This document shows positions 45,138 through 53,235 of a stretch of DNA of 64,000 nucleotides, piece by piece. The DNA is taken from NCBI RefSeq assembly GCF_003667275.1, contig NZ_RCNV01000011.1, forward strand, positions 52,687-116,686, read 5' to 3'. Each line of letters starts with the position of its first letter. Position 1 is the stretch's first letter. A program made the position numbers and the translations under genes. The stretch is from Mesonia aquimarina (GTDB lineage Bacteria; Bacteroidota; Bacteroidia; Flavobacteriales; Flavobacteriaceae). The notes beneath the pieces are model-generated. The model had not been told where the DNA came from. It saw nothing but the letters and a program-made list of their open reading frames with translations, and made no database searches.

Positions 45138-45766
45138 TATCCTTTAAATTTCATCGGGAGATGAACTACTTTTTTGGTGTCAAAAAATTCAGAATCAAAA
45201 TAATCTGATAATTCGTAAATTTTTGCGGTTTGGTATTTGGCTAGTTCTTCGGTAAGATCGCCACCTTTTAAATAAAGAATTCCGTTTTTTAATTCGTGTT
45301 CACTTTTTTTCTTCACTTTGCCTTTTACCCAACGTACAAAAGTTTCCATTTGTGCTACTGCTCTACTCACAATAAAATCATATTGCTCATCAATTTCTTC
45401 TACCCGACAATTAGAAGTTTTTACATTCTCTAATGCTAAACCTTCTTTTACCTCATTAACCACTTTTATTTTTTTACCGATACTATCTACTAAATGAAAT
45501 TGTGTTTCAGGAAAAAGAATGGCTAAAGGAATTCCGGGAAATCCGCCTCCGGTACCAACATCCATGACACTACTTCCCGGTTTAAAAACTTGTATTTTTG
45601 CAATTCCTAGAGAATGCAATACGTGACGTAGATAAATTTCATCAATATCTTTACGGGAAACCACATTTATTTTCAGGTTCCAATCTTTATAAAGTCCGGC
45701 AAGAGCTTCAAACTGACTTTTTTGGTGTTCGGTTAATTCTGGAAAATGTTGAAGTATTTCTTTCAA
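45137..45766 (-). CDS. rsmG: RsmG, 16S rRNA (guanine-N7) methyltransferase
   Basis: A 209-residue methyltransferase that modifies G527 of 16S rRNA (Escherichia coli numbering). The SAM site is VMDVGTGGGFPGIPLAILFP; NVVSRKD, the FIVSRAVAQM motif and the N-terminal helix are all present. It reads toward pruA and shares its terminator. Confidence 0.96.
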   Translation of the reverse strand: MKEILQHFPELTEHQKSQFEALAGLYKDWNLKINVVSRKDIDEIYLRHVLHSLGIAKIQVFKPGSSVMDVGTGGGFPGIPLAILFPETQFHLVDSIGKKIKVVNEVKEGLALENVKTSNCRVEEIDEQYDFIVSRAVAQMETFVRWVKGKVKKKSEHELKNGILYLKGGDLTEELAKYQTAKIYELSDYFDSEFFDTKKVVHLPMKFKG

Positions 45767-45782
45767 AATGAAAATTTTTCAG

Positions 45783-45790
45783 CAAAAATA
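45783..45790 (-). promoter_or_regulatory. -7 promoter box TATTTTTG for rsmG
   Basis: An exact TAnnTTTG match on the minus strand, 16 bases before the rsmG ATG. No clear -33 TTG was found. Confidence 0.35.
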
Positions 45791-45828
45791 AGGCAATGAA
45801 ATTAATAAAAAGCCTAAATAAAAAATAT

Positions 45829-46578
45829 TCAATCTTTTTGTTTTACCAATTCTTTTTGACGTTTTATTATTTCTTGGTGACTCATTTCTCCTCTAAAATT
45901 ACGTTCACGCTCGTCTAAGTTTTTAAATACTTCATCACGACCATACATGGTAATTATATCGTTAATTCTTATTTTTGTTTTTCCATTTGGTGATCCTATA
46001 TATTCTTCACCTTCCCGTTCAATCCCCAATAAATTTATACCTTCTTTTCTCAATTCTAATTCTTCTAATGTTTTATTTGCTAACCAACTATCTTTACGCA
46101 CCTTTAGTTCAGAAATCTGATATTCCCCAGAAAGATGTAGAATAGCAGCATAATCTTTTACATCAATATCGGTATATTTCGTTAATGCTTTATCTATGAT
46201 TTTGGCTAACCATTTATTTACGACATCACTTTGTATGGCCCACCACAAGGCAGTTAAAGCAACTACAATAAAAATAACACTATATAAAAGTGAATTATTA
46301 TCATTAGGAATTAAAAAAGTTAACATTAATGAAGAAATAGTTGTTACAATTCCGGCATTACCAACTAGCATTAAAATGTAAATAACCTTTCGCCTTACGG
46401 GATGATTAATAACTTTTTCTGATTCTTGTGTGGTAAAGCCGGTACCTGTGTATACAGATCGTGCCTGAAATTTTGCAGCTTCAGTAGATAAGCCGGTATG
46501 CATAAGTGCTATAGCCGCAACTTTTGTTATTAAAGCTGAAATGGTAATAATGACAAAAAGAGAGATTGCTGCAATCAT
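45829..46578 (-). CDS. membrane protein with C-terminal TrkA-C (RCK_C) domain
   Basis: A 249-residue protein from ATG 46578. Three or four membrane helices fill the first 130 residues (IAAISLFVIITISALITKV; YILMLVGNAGIVTTISSLML; LLYSVIFIVVALTALWW). The C-terminal 90 residues are a TrkA-C domain (YQISELKVRKDSWLANKTLE, IRINDIITMYGRDEVF). A role in sensing a nucleotide or ion to gate transport is possible, but the membrane part is too short for a classical channel. Confidence 0.75.
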   Translation of the reverse strand: MIAAISLFVIITISALITKVAAIALMHTGLSTEAAKFQARSVYTGTGFTTQESEKVINHPVRRKVIYILMLVGNAGIVTTISSLMLTFLIPNDNNSLLYSVIFIVVALTALWWAIQSDVVNKWLAKIIDKALTKYTDIDVKDYAAILHLSGEYQISELKVRKDSWLANKTLEELELRKEGINLLGIEREGEEYIGSPNGKTKIRINDIITMYGRDEVFKNLDERERNFRGEMSHQEIIKRQKELVKQKD

Positions 46579-46755
46579 ACTTGATAACAATTTAATGCTG
46601 AAAAATTCGTTTACAACGGTAAAATAAACTTTACTTTTTTGAAATTGATATGAATGTAAACTTTTTTTGAATTATTTCGTATATTAAGAAATGAAAAAAA
46701 TCAATTTACTTCAGTAAGTTTTACAATATTATACTAAAATAAGCTTATTAATTTT

Positions 46756-46763
46756 TAAATTTG
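46756..46763 (+). promoter_or_regulatory. -7 promoter box TAAATTTG for the desaturase gene
   Basis: An exact TAnnTTTG match, 24 bases before the ATG at 46788. No clear -33 TTG was seen. Confidence 0.35.
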
Positions 46764-46787
46764 GAGTTTTACCTCATCATCAAATAA

Positions 46788-47888
46788 ATGAAACAGCATA
46801 GCGTTAGATTTTCTCGAGTAGATTCAGCAAAATTTTTTAGAACTTTAAATAGGCGTGTAAACACGTATTTTAAAGAAAATGAACTTCGTAAAACCGGAAA
46901 TTGGAAATTACATTTGAAAACTATAATTATGTTTTCGCTTTTTCTAAGTCCGTATTTTATTATTTTAACGCTCCCTATTTCCCAATGGTGGATGCTTTTA
47001 TTAACCATTGTTATGGGCATTGGCATGGCTGGTGTGGGCATGAATGTGATGCACGATGGAAATCACGGTTCCTACTCTTCAAAAAAATGGGTTAATAAAA
47101 TTATGGGCGGCAGTATGTACATTTTAGCCGGAAATGTTTATAACTGGCAAGTACAACATAATGTATTACACCACACTTACACTAATATACATGGGCATGA
47201 TGAAGATTTAGAAGCCGGGCGTGTAATTCGTTTTAGCGAACATTCTAAGTGGAGAAGCTTTCATAAATTTCAACATTATTACTCTATTTTTCTCTATGGA
47301 TTATTAACCTTCAATTGGGTAATAACCACAGACTTTAAACAAACTAGACGTTATTTAAAAAAGAAATTGGCTTACGGAAAAATGCCTAGTCCAGTTAAAC
47401 AATGGAGCACTTTAGCGGTAACAAAAGGTTTATACATTTCAATATGGATTATCATTCCAATGTTGATTTTAAGCATTGCGTGGTGGAAAATTTTATTAGG
47501 CTTTTTTATTATGCATTACACCGCCGGACTTATTTTGAGTATTGTTTTTCAATTAGCACACGTGGTTAAAGAAACCGAAATGCCCTTACCTGATGAAAAA
47601 GGCTCTATGAAAAATACTTGGGCAATTCACCAATTATTTACTACGGTAAATTTTTCAACAAAAAACAGAGTGGTTAATTGGTTTACAGGAGGCTTAAATC
47701 ACCAAGTAGAACATCATATTTTCCCCAACATTAGTCACATTCATTACAGTAAAATTTCTAAAATTGTTAGAGAAACAGCTAACGAATTTAATTTACCCTA
47801 TCATGAATATAAGACAACCCGTGCAGCAATAATAGCCCATTTTGAGCATTTAAAAGAAATGGGAGCAAAACCTGCAATTTCAATTTAA
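46788..47888 (+). CDS. fatty-acid desaturase, front-end type
   Basis: A 366-residue membrane desaturase. Three histidine boxes are clear: MHDGNHGSYSS (HDxxH), QHNVLHHTYTN (HxxxHH) and NHQVEHHIFPN. The Gln before the third box (QVEHH) is the hallmark of front-end (delta-5/6-type) enzymes; an N-terminal cytochrome b5 domain is absent. Four main membrane helices are visible. It introduces double bonds into membrane acyl chains; regiospecificity cannot be read from the sequence. The aminotransferase gene follows by 20 bases. Confidence 0.9.
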   Translation: MKQHSVRFSRVDSAKFFRTLNRRVNTYFKENELRKTGNWKLHLKTIIMFSLFLSPYFIILTLPISQWWMLLLTIVMGIGMAGVGMNVMHDGNHGSYSSKKWVNKIMGGSMYILAGNVYNWQVQHNVLHHTYTNIHGHDEDLEAGRVIRFSEHSKWRSFHKFQHYYSIFLYGLLTFNWVITTDFKQTRRYLKKKLAYGKMPSPVKQWSTLAVTKGLYISIWIIIPMLILSIAWWKILLGFFIMHYTAGLILSIVFQLAHVVKETEMPLPDEKGSMKNTWAIHQLFTTVNFSTKNRVVNWFTGGLNHQVEHHIFPNISHIHYSKISKIVRETANEFNLPYHEYKTTRAAIIAHFEHLKEMGAKPAISI

Positions 47889-47908
47889 AAAACTAACAAA
47901 TCAACTCC

Positions 47909-49096
47909 ATGCAATCATTTTTATCAGATAGAATAAACAAATTACAGACTTCCGCTACGCTTGCCATGGCAGCTAAAGCAAGAGAGTTAAAAGCTGAAGG
48001 TAAAGATATTATAAGTTTAAGTTTAGGAGAACCAGATTTTAACACACCAGATTTTATAAAAGAAGCGGCCATTCAGGCGATTAATGATAATTATAATTCT
48101 TACACCCCGGTTGACGGGTATGCAGAATTGAAAGAAGCTATTATCGAAAAGTTTCAACGAGATAATTCATTAACCTACAATGCTTCCCAAATTGTAGTAT
48201 CTACCGGTGCAAAACAATCGCTTGCTAATGTTGCCTTAGTTTGTTTAAATCCTGGAGACGAAGTTATTTTACCTTGCCCATATTGGGTAAGTTACCGAGA
48301 TATTGTAAAAATTGCTGAAGGTACTCCTGTAGAAGTAAGAACTTCTATAGAGAACGATTTTAAAATGACACCAGAACAACTAGAAGCAGCTATAACTCCA
48401 AAAACCAAAATGATTTGGTTTAGCTCTCCCTGCAATCCTAGTGGTTCTTCCTATAGCGAAGAAGAGTTAAGAGCCTTAGCCGATGTTTTAAAAAAACACC
48501 CTAACATTATTGTTGTTAGCGATGAAATTTATGAGCACATAAATTTTGTTGGAAAACATGTTTCTATGGCTCAATTTGATGATATGTACGATCGTACAGT
48601 TACGGTAAATGGAGTTTCTAAAGCCTTTGCTATGACAGGTTGGCGAATTGGTTACATTGGTGCTCCTACTGAAATTGCTAGGGCTTGCACAAAAATGCAA
48701 GGCCAAATAACCAGTGGTGCTAATTGCATTGCACAACGCGCCGTAATTACAGCACTGAAAGCTCCGGTAAGTAAAATTCAATTTATGATTGATAAATTTA
48801 AAGAACGTAGATCTTTAATTTTAGATCTCTTAAATAATGTAGAAGGTTTTCAGTGCAACCAACCGGAAGGTGCTTTCTATGTTTTTCCAAATGTTTCAGC
48901 CTTTTTCGGAAAAACATATAACGGAAAAAGAGTAGAAAATGCAACCGATCTTTCTATGTATTTATTAGAAAAAGCTAATGTTGCCACCGTAACCGGAGAA
49001 GCTTTCGGTAACCCGGATTGTTTACGTTTATCTTACGCAGCAAGTGAAGAAAATATAAAAGAAGCTGTTAAACGGATTAAAAAAGCTTTAGCTTAA
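47909..49096 (+). CDS. pyridoxal-phosphate aspartate aminotransferase (class I)
   Basis: A 395-residue fold-type I aminotransferase. PLP Schiff-base Lys is in VNGVSKAFAMTGWRIGYIGAP; SSPCNPSGSSYSEEEL contains the Asn that contacts PLP, and VVSDEIYEHINF the Asp. LSLGEPDFNTPDF marks the N-terminal substrate region. It belongs to the AspC/AAT Ib group that interconverts aspartate and glutamate with their keto-acids. It is followed by a good terminator. Confidence 0.93.
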   Translation: MQSFLSDRINKLQTSATLAMAAKARELKAEGKDIISLSLGEPDFNTPDFIKEAAIQAINDNYNSYTPVDGYAELKEAIIEKFQRDNSLTYNASQIVVSTGAKQSLANVALVCLNPGDEVILPCPYWVSYRDIVKIAEGTPVEVRTSIENDFKMTPEQLEAAITPKTKMIWFSSPCNPSGSSYSEEELRALADVLKKHPNIIVVSDEIYEHINFVGKHVSMAQFDDMYDRTVTVNGVSKAFAMTGWRIGYIGAPTEIARACTKMQGQITSGANCIAQRAVITALKAPVSKIQFMIDKFKERRSLILDLLNNVEGFQCNQPEGAFYVFPNVSAFFGKTYNGKRVENATDLSMYLLEKANVATVTGEAFGNPDCLRLSYAASEENIKEAVKRIKKALA

Positions 49097-49118
49097 AAAT
49101 ACCGTTTATCATTTATCT

Positions 49119-49152
49119 AAAAAACCTTCAGATTTATTACTGAAGGTTTTTT
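49119..49152 (+). terminator. rho-independent terminator after the aminotransferase gene
   Basis: The 13-base arms AAAAAACCTTCAG (49119-49131) and CTGAAGGTTTTTT (49140-49152) have an eight-base loop, 22 bases after the stop codon. The end of the convergent lipoprotein gene lies just beyond, so it may serve both. Confidence 0.88.
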
Positions 49153-49168
49153 TACTAGATAATGCTAC

Positions 49169-49852
49169 TTACTTTCTAAGGGTTGCAACAGCGGCTTTTT
49201 TTATTCCGTTAGGATCATTTTGCACTGTATTTCCTGCAATAATTAGATTTCCATTATCCACTGAATAAGAATACACATAATTATCAGGGAAATTTCCCGC
49301 ACTAATTGGTGAAGTTGCCGTACGTGAATAAAATTGAGCATCTACTACTTGTTTTGTTTTAACATTGTACACTAAACTCACATTTTGCGGTAAAGACTCT
49401 ATTGATGGATGCAAAATAGGTTGTATTTCCATGATAACTTCATCCTTTGTTTTCCAAGCCAAACCAAATACAACATAGGCAATATCACGATCATCATATT
49501 TTAAACCTGTACCATCTTTTATTAATTGAGTAAGATCGTCATTATCCAAAACCTTAAGCTGCTTGTTTTGCAATAGATTATAAATTCTAACTTCAGCATC
49601 GGTTTTATGACCATCAAAATCATCCCGATCTAAGAGTCCAATTACGCCATACGCGCAATTAGGGCTAATAGTCATTGATTCTAACGACCAACCCGCAATA
49701 CGAGTAACTTTTTGAGTATTGGTAACTCGTTTTGGTGGTTTTTCACTAATAATTAATCGATGAATATCATCATTTGCCTCTACAAGTGCAAAGCTTGTTG
49801 GCTTACAACTCATAAGTGATAAAACACTAAGCCACAATATAACTTTTTTCAT
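49169..49852 (-). CDS. lipoprotein of unknown function
   Basis: A 227-residue protein with a lipoprotein signal (VILWLSVLSLMSC, lipid-modified Cys16). The mature part has beta-rich stretches (YGVIGLLDRDDFDG, VRIYNLLQNKQLKVLD, VSLVYNVKTKQVVDAQFYSR, NLIIAGNTVQNDP) that resemble a fragment of a propeller-like repeat, but I cannot assign a family. It is a single gene between two convergent or divergent neighbours. The function is unknown. Confidence 0.7.
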   Translation of the reverse strand: MKKVILWLSVLSLMSCKPTSFALVEANDDIHRLIISEKPPKRVTNTQKVTRIAGWSLESMTISPNCAYGVIGLLDRDDFDGHKTDAEVRIYNLLQNKQLKVLDNDDLTQLIKDGTGLKYDDRDIAYVVFGLAWKTKDEVIMEIQPILHPSIESLPQNVSLVYNVKTKQVVDAQFYSRTATSPISAGNFPDNYVYSYSVDNGNLIIAGNTVQNDPNGIKKAAVATLRK

Positions 49853-50004
49853 AATTTCTAATTTTTTTGGTTGATTATTCTACTAAGGTATGAATATCAG
49901 CAACATAAAGCAATTATAAGAACTCACGTTAAAAAAATTCTAAAGTCAATTTTTTCTCCTTCAATAAGTAAAATTTGCCGTATACTACAGTAAAATAAAT
50001 AACT

Positions 50005-51054
50005 ATGAAAACTGTAAATGCATACGCTGCAAAAGACAGCAAAGCAGATTTAAAACCTTTTGAAATTAAACGCCGAGATATTTTAGCAGATGACGTACAA
50101 ATAGAGATTGATTATTGCGGCGTTTGCCATAGCGATATTCACCAAGTAGAAAATGACTGGAAAAATTCTAATTACCCCGTAGTACCAGGACATGAAATTG
50201 TAGGTCGCGTAACTAAAGTTGGCGATAACGTAAAAAACTTTAAAAAAGACGATTTAGTTGCCGTAGGTTGTATGGTAGATTCTTGTCAAGAATGTGATTC
50301 TTGTAAGGAAAATCTTGAGCAATTTTGCGAAAAAGGTGCAACACTCACTTATAATTCTAAAGACAAACATTTAGGCGGACATACATTTGGAGGATATTCC
50401 GAAAAAATTGTAGTTGACAAAGAATTTGTATTATCTGTTCCTGAAAACTTAGACACCAAAGCAACCGCACCATTACTTTGTGCCGGAATTACAACTTGGT
50501 CACCACTACGTCATTGGAACGTAAAAAAAGGAGATAAAGTTGGCGTTGTTGGGCTTGGCGGTTTAGGTCATATGGGCGTAAAGTTTGCTGCAGCTCTAGG
50601 CGCAAAAGTTGTCATGATAACCACATCGCCAGATAAAAAAGAAGATGCAAAAAAACTAGGCGCCCACGATGTGCTCATTTCTAAAGATAAAGAGCAGATG
50701 AAAGAACATGCCAATTCTTTTGACTTTTTATTAAATACTGTCCCTGTTAAACACGACCTGAATCCATATATACAATTGCTTAAACGCGACAAAACTATGG
50801 TTTTGGTTGGCGCCATAGAGCCCTTAGAAGAAATGCATGGCGGTCTTTTAATTTCAAAACGTAAAAGTGTAGCCGGATCGGTTATTGGCGGAATTAAAGA
50901 AACGCAAGAAATGTTAGATTTTTGCGGCAAACATAATATTACTTCAGATATCGAACTTATCGACATGCAAGACATCAATAACGCTTTTGAACGCGTAAAA
51001 AAATCTGATGTAAAATATCGTTTTGTGATTGATATGAAAAGCTTAAAAAATTAA
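50005..51054 (+). CDS. zinc-dependent NAD(P) alcohol dehydrogenase (YahK/CAD-type)
   Basis: A 349-residue medium-chain dehydrogenase. The catalytic zinc site is CGVCHSDIHQVEN with GHEIVGRV; the structural zinc site has four cysteines in SCQECDSCKENLEQFC. Cofactor binding is at VGVVGLGGLGHMGVKFA. The pattern is that of YahK/cinnamyl-alcohol-dehydrogenase-like enzymes, which reduce a range of aldehydes with NADPH. The natural substrate is unknown. A 109-base dispersed repeat begins right after its stop codon. Confidence 0.92.
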   Translation: MKTVNAYAAKDSKADLKPFEIKRRDILADDVQIEIDYCGVCHSDIHQVENDWKNSNYPVVPGHEIVGRVTKVGDNVKNFKKDDLVAVGCMVDSCQECDSCKENLEQFCEKGATLTYNSKDKHLGGHTFGGYSEKIVVDKEFVLSVPENLDTKATAPLLCAGITTWSPLRHWNVKKGDKVGVVGLGGLGHMGVKFAAALGAKVVMITTSPDKKEDAKKLGAHDVLISKDKEQMKEHANSFDFLLNTVPVKHDLNPYIQLLKRDKTMVLVGAIEPLEEMHGGLLISKRKSVAGSVIGGIKETQEMLDFCGKHNITSDIELIDMQDINNAFERVKKSDVKYRFVIDMKSLKN

Positions 51055-51058
51055 ACTC

Positions 51059-51167
51059 ATTTGGGCGCGACCCCAAAAAAGGGGTCGGGCTTTCACTACT
51101 CGCTTTTTTCTATTCCTTTAAACAGGAATCTCAAAAGAGCTCAAACAAACGTTCAATCCCTCGCGCA
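51059..51167 (+). repeat. 109-base dispersed palindromic repeat, copy 2
   Basis: This is the plus-strand counterpart of 2549-2657 with the same length and word order. It contains the hairpin CGACCCC-AAAAAA-GGGGTCG (51068-51087), a CGCTTTTTT tract, the hairpin ATTCCT-N6-AGGAAT (51113-51130), AATCTCAAAAGAGCTC and the end ATCCCTCGCGCAA. It starts five bases after the alcohol-dehydrogenase stop and ends 13 bases before the PH-domain gene. The first hairpin plus the T-tract could work as a terminator. Confidence 0.75.
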
Positions 51168-51180
51168 AAAAAATAAGAAA

Positions 51181-51558
51181 ATGGGACTATTTTCAGGACT
51201 ATTAGGCAATGCTGCCAACATCGAAAAAGATGAACTTCTAACTAAATATGGTAAACTCTTTACCGATTCTGAACAAGTTGAAGTTGGTTTTAAATTAATT
51301 AGAGATACATTTATTTTTACCAACAAACGACTTATCATTATAGATGTACAAGGATTAACCGGAAAAAAAGTATCATATTTTTCTGTAAACTATAAAAGCA
51401 TTACGCGTTTTAGCATAGAAACCGCAGGAAGTTTTGATCTAGATGCCGAATTAAAAATCTGGATTTCGGGAGAGCAAAACCCTAGTATCGCTAAAAAATT
51501 TAATAAAAAAGTAGACATTTACGAAGTACAGAAGATTCTAGCAGAATATACTTTATGA
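51181..51558 (+). CDS. bacterial PH-domain protein
   Basis: A 125-residue protein starting at ATG 51181 (MGLFSGLLGNAANIEKDEL). It has the pattern of the small YokE/bacterial PH-domain family: VEVGFKLIRDTFIFTNKRLI, VSYFSVNYKSITRFSIETAG and LKIWISGEQNP, ending in a helix. The open frame extends upstream to TTG 51061, but this part translates the dispersed repeat and is not protein-like. The function is unknown; such domains often bind lipids or other proteins. Confidence 0.85.
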   Translation: MGLFSGLLGNAANIEKDELLTKYGKLFTDSEQVEVGFKLIRDTFIFTNKRLIIIDVQGLTGKKVSYFSVNYKSITRFSIETAGSFDLDAELKIWISGEQNPSIAKKFNKKVDIYEVQKILAEYTL

Positions 51559-51695
51559 TTTTAATGAAAGAATTAACCAAAAAATGGAATATTTATAGAG
51601 TTACCTGTGTACTTTTGCTAATTTCAAATAAATATGTTCCAAACGAAGAAACGTTTATTAAAGCTACAATTCTTATAGTGGCTTTAATCTTTTAG
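51555..51695 (+). CDS. small hydrophobic ORF coupled to the PH-domain gene
   Basis: A 46-residue frame whose ATG overlaps the PH-domain stop (ATGA). The start could also be the ATG three codons later (MKELTKKWNIYRVTCV). It contains one hydrophobic stretch in the middle and another at the end (TILIVALIF). The overlap suggests translational coupling, but the length is so short that it might be a chance frame or a decayed remnant. I do not recognise a family. Confidence 0.3.
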   Translation: MILMKELTKKWNIYRVTCVLLLISNKYVPNEETFIKATILIVALIF

Positions 51696-51738
51696 CAATT
51701 GGGATTCACAAAATTCACAAGAAGAGGAATAATTAAAG

Positions 51739-53235
51739 CTATCTATTACGCCAGAAAAAAGGAGTTAATAAAATTAATACGGTAAATAATTCTAATCGCC
51801 CGATTAGCATTAAAAAAGCGCACCACCATTTTCCGGGTGCAGGAAGCGCATCAAAATTATTCACCGGACTTAAAGCACCAAATGCAGGACCAATATTCCC
51901 TAAAGATGATGCTGCTCCACCAATTGCAGTTTTAAAATCTAAGCCCATAGAAGCGAGTACCACCGCACCAATAATAAAGGCTAGCATATATAAAACAAAG
52001 AAACCTAGAATATTAAAAACTATACTTTCTTTAATCATTTTTCCGTTAAAACGAACGGGTAAAATAGCATTGGGGTGCAAAGCGCGTTTAAACTCAGTAA
52101 TCCCGTTTCTAATCATAATAATATGACGAACTACTTTTACTCCACCCGCTGTAGAACCCGCAGAACCTCCTAGAAAAAACATTCCAAAAAAGAAAATAGT
52201 TAAAAATGGGGTCCACATGGTAAAATCTGCCGAAACAAAACCAGTTGTAGTAATCACCGATAAAACCTGAAAAAGTGCGTGCCTAAAAGCACTTTCAGCT
52301 TCACCTAAAACCATAGGGTGCTTTATAGAACTTAAACCTATATCAGCTTCAAAATAAATCAGTAAGGAAGCGATAAGGGTAAACGAGGCTATAAAAATAA
52401 AATACCACTTAAATTCTTCGTCTTGTAATACGCGCTGAATTTTTCCTTTAAAACTAAAATAGCTCATTACAAAATTCATTCCCGCTAAAAACATAAAGAG
52501 AATTAAAATATATTGTATCAACGGCTGATCATTCCAATAAGCGATACTTGCATTTTTTGTTGAAAAACCACCGGTAGAAAGTGTACTTAATGCGTGATTT
52601 ACTGCATCAAAAAAGCTCATTCCCGCTACTTTCAATAAAATGGTTTCAGCAACCGTGTAGCCCACATAAATAAACCAAAGACGTTTTGCTGTGTCGGCAA
52701 TTCTGGGTTTTAACTTATCGGCACTTGGACCGGGAGCTTCTGCTGCAAAAAGCTGCATTCCGCCAATTCCTAAGAGTGGCAAAATAGCAACTGCCAATAC
52801 AATAATTCCCATTCCGCCGATCCAGTGTGTTAAACTACGCCATAACAAAATACCTTCAGGAATTACTTCAATATCATTTAGAATAGTTGCTCCGGTTGTG
52901 GTATAACCGGACATTGTTTCAAAAAATGCATCAGTTACATCGGGGATTGCTTCAGAAAATAAATAAGGTAACATTCCGCTTAGCGCCATGGAAATCCAGC
53001 CTAATGTTACTATTATATAGCCTTCGCGCTGTTTCATCAATTTTTGATGGTTTCGCGTAATAAACATCAGCAAAACTCCGGTAAACATTGTGGTTAATGA
53101 AGCTGCAGTAATTTGCATGGTTACGCCATCTGCATAATACCAACTTACCAGGGCTGCAATAAGCATAAAGCCTCCATTACAAAGTAATAGCAAGCCCATG
53201 ATATGAATAATGATACGGAAGTTAAGTTTTGGCAT
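51739..53235 (-). CDS. trkH: TrkH-family potassium uptake protein
   Basis: A 498-residue membrane protein with about ten helices arranged as four pore repeats. The selectivity-filter glycine segments are visible: GYTTTGATI, LSTGGFSTK, TTTGFVSADF and SSLGNIGPAFG. It imports potassium, gated by TrkA, whose gene overlaps it by one base upstream (TAATG). The final sequence FTVLILLTPFFWRNR is normal for the family. Confidence 0.95.
   Translation of the reverse strand: MPKLNFRIIIHIMGLLLLCNGGFMLIAALVSWYYADGVTMQITAASLTTMFTGVLLMFITRNHQKLMKQREGYIIVTLGWISMALSGMLPYLFSEAIPDVTDAFFETMSGYTTTGATILNDIEVIPEGILLWRSLTHWIGGMGIIVLAVAILPLLGIGGMQLFAAEAPGPSADKLKPRIADTAKRLWFIYVGYTVAETILLKVAGMSFFDAVNHALSTLSTGGFSTKNASIAYWNDQPLIQYILILFMFLAGMNFVMSYFSFKGKIQRVLQDEEFKWYFIFIASFTLIASLLIYFEADIGLSSIKHPMVLGEAESAFRHALFQVLSVITTTGFVSADFTMWTPFLTIFFFGMFFLGGSAGSTAGGVKVVRHIIMIRNGITEFKRALHPNAILPVRFNGKMIKESIVFNILGFFVLYMLAFIIGAVVLASMGLDFKTAIGGAASSLGNIGPAFGALSPVNNFDALPAPGKWWCAFLMLIGRLELFTVLILLTPFFWRNR

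Noticed and set aside
48488..48781. 97-residue minus-strand frame inside the aminotransferase gene
   Set aside because: Shadow of a gene whose PLP motifs are intact; composition is not protein-like.
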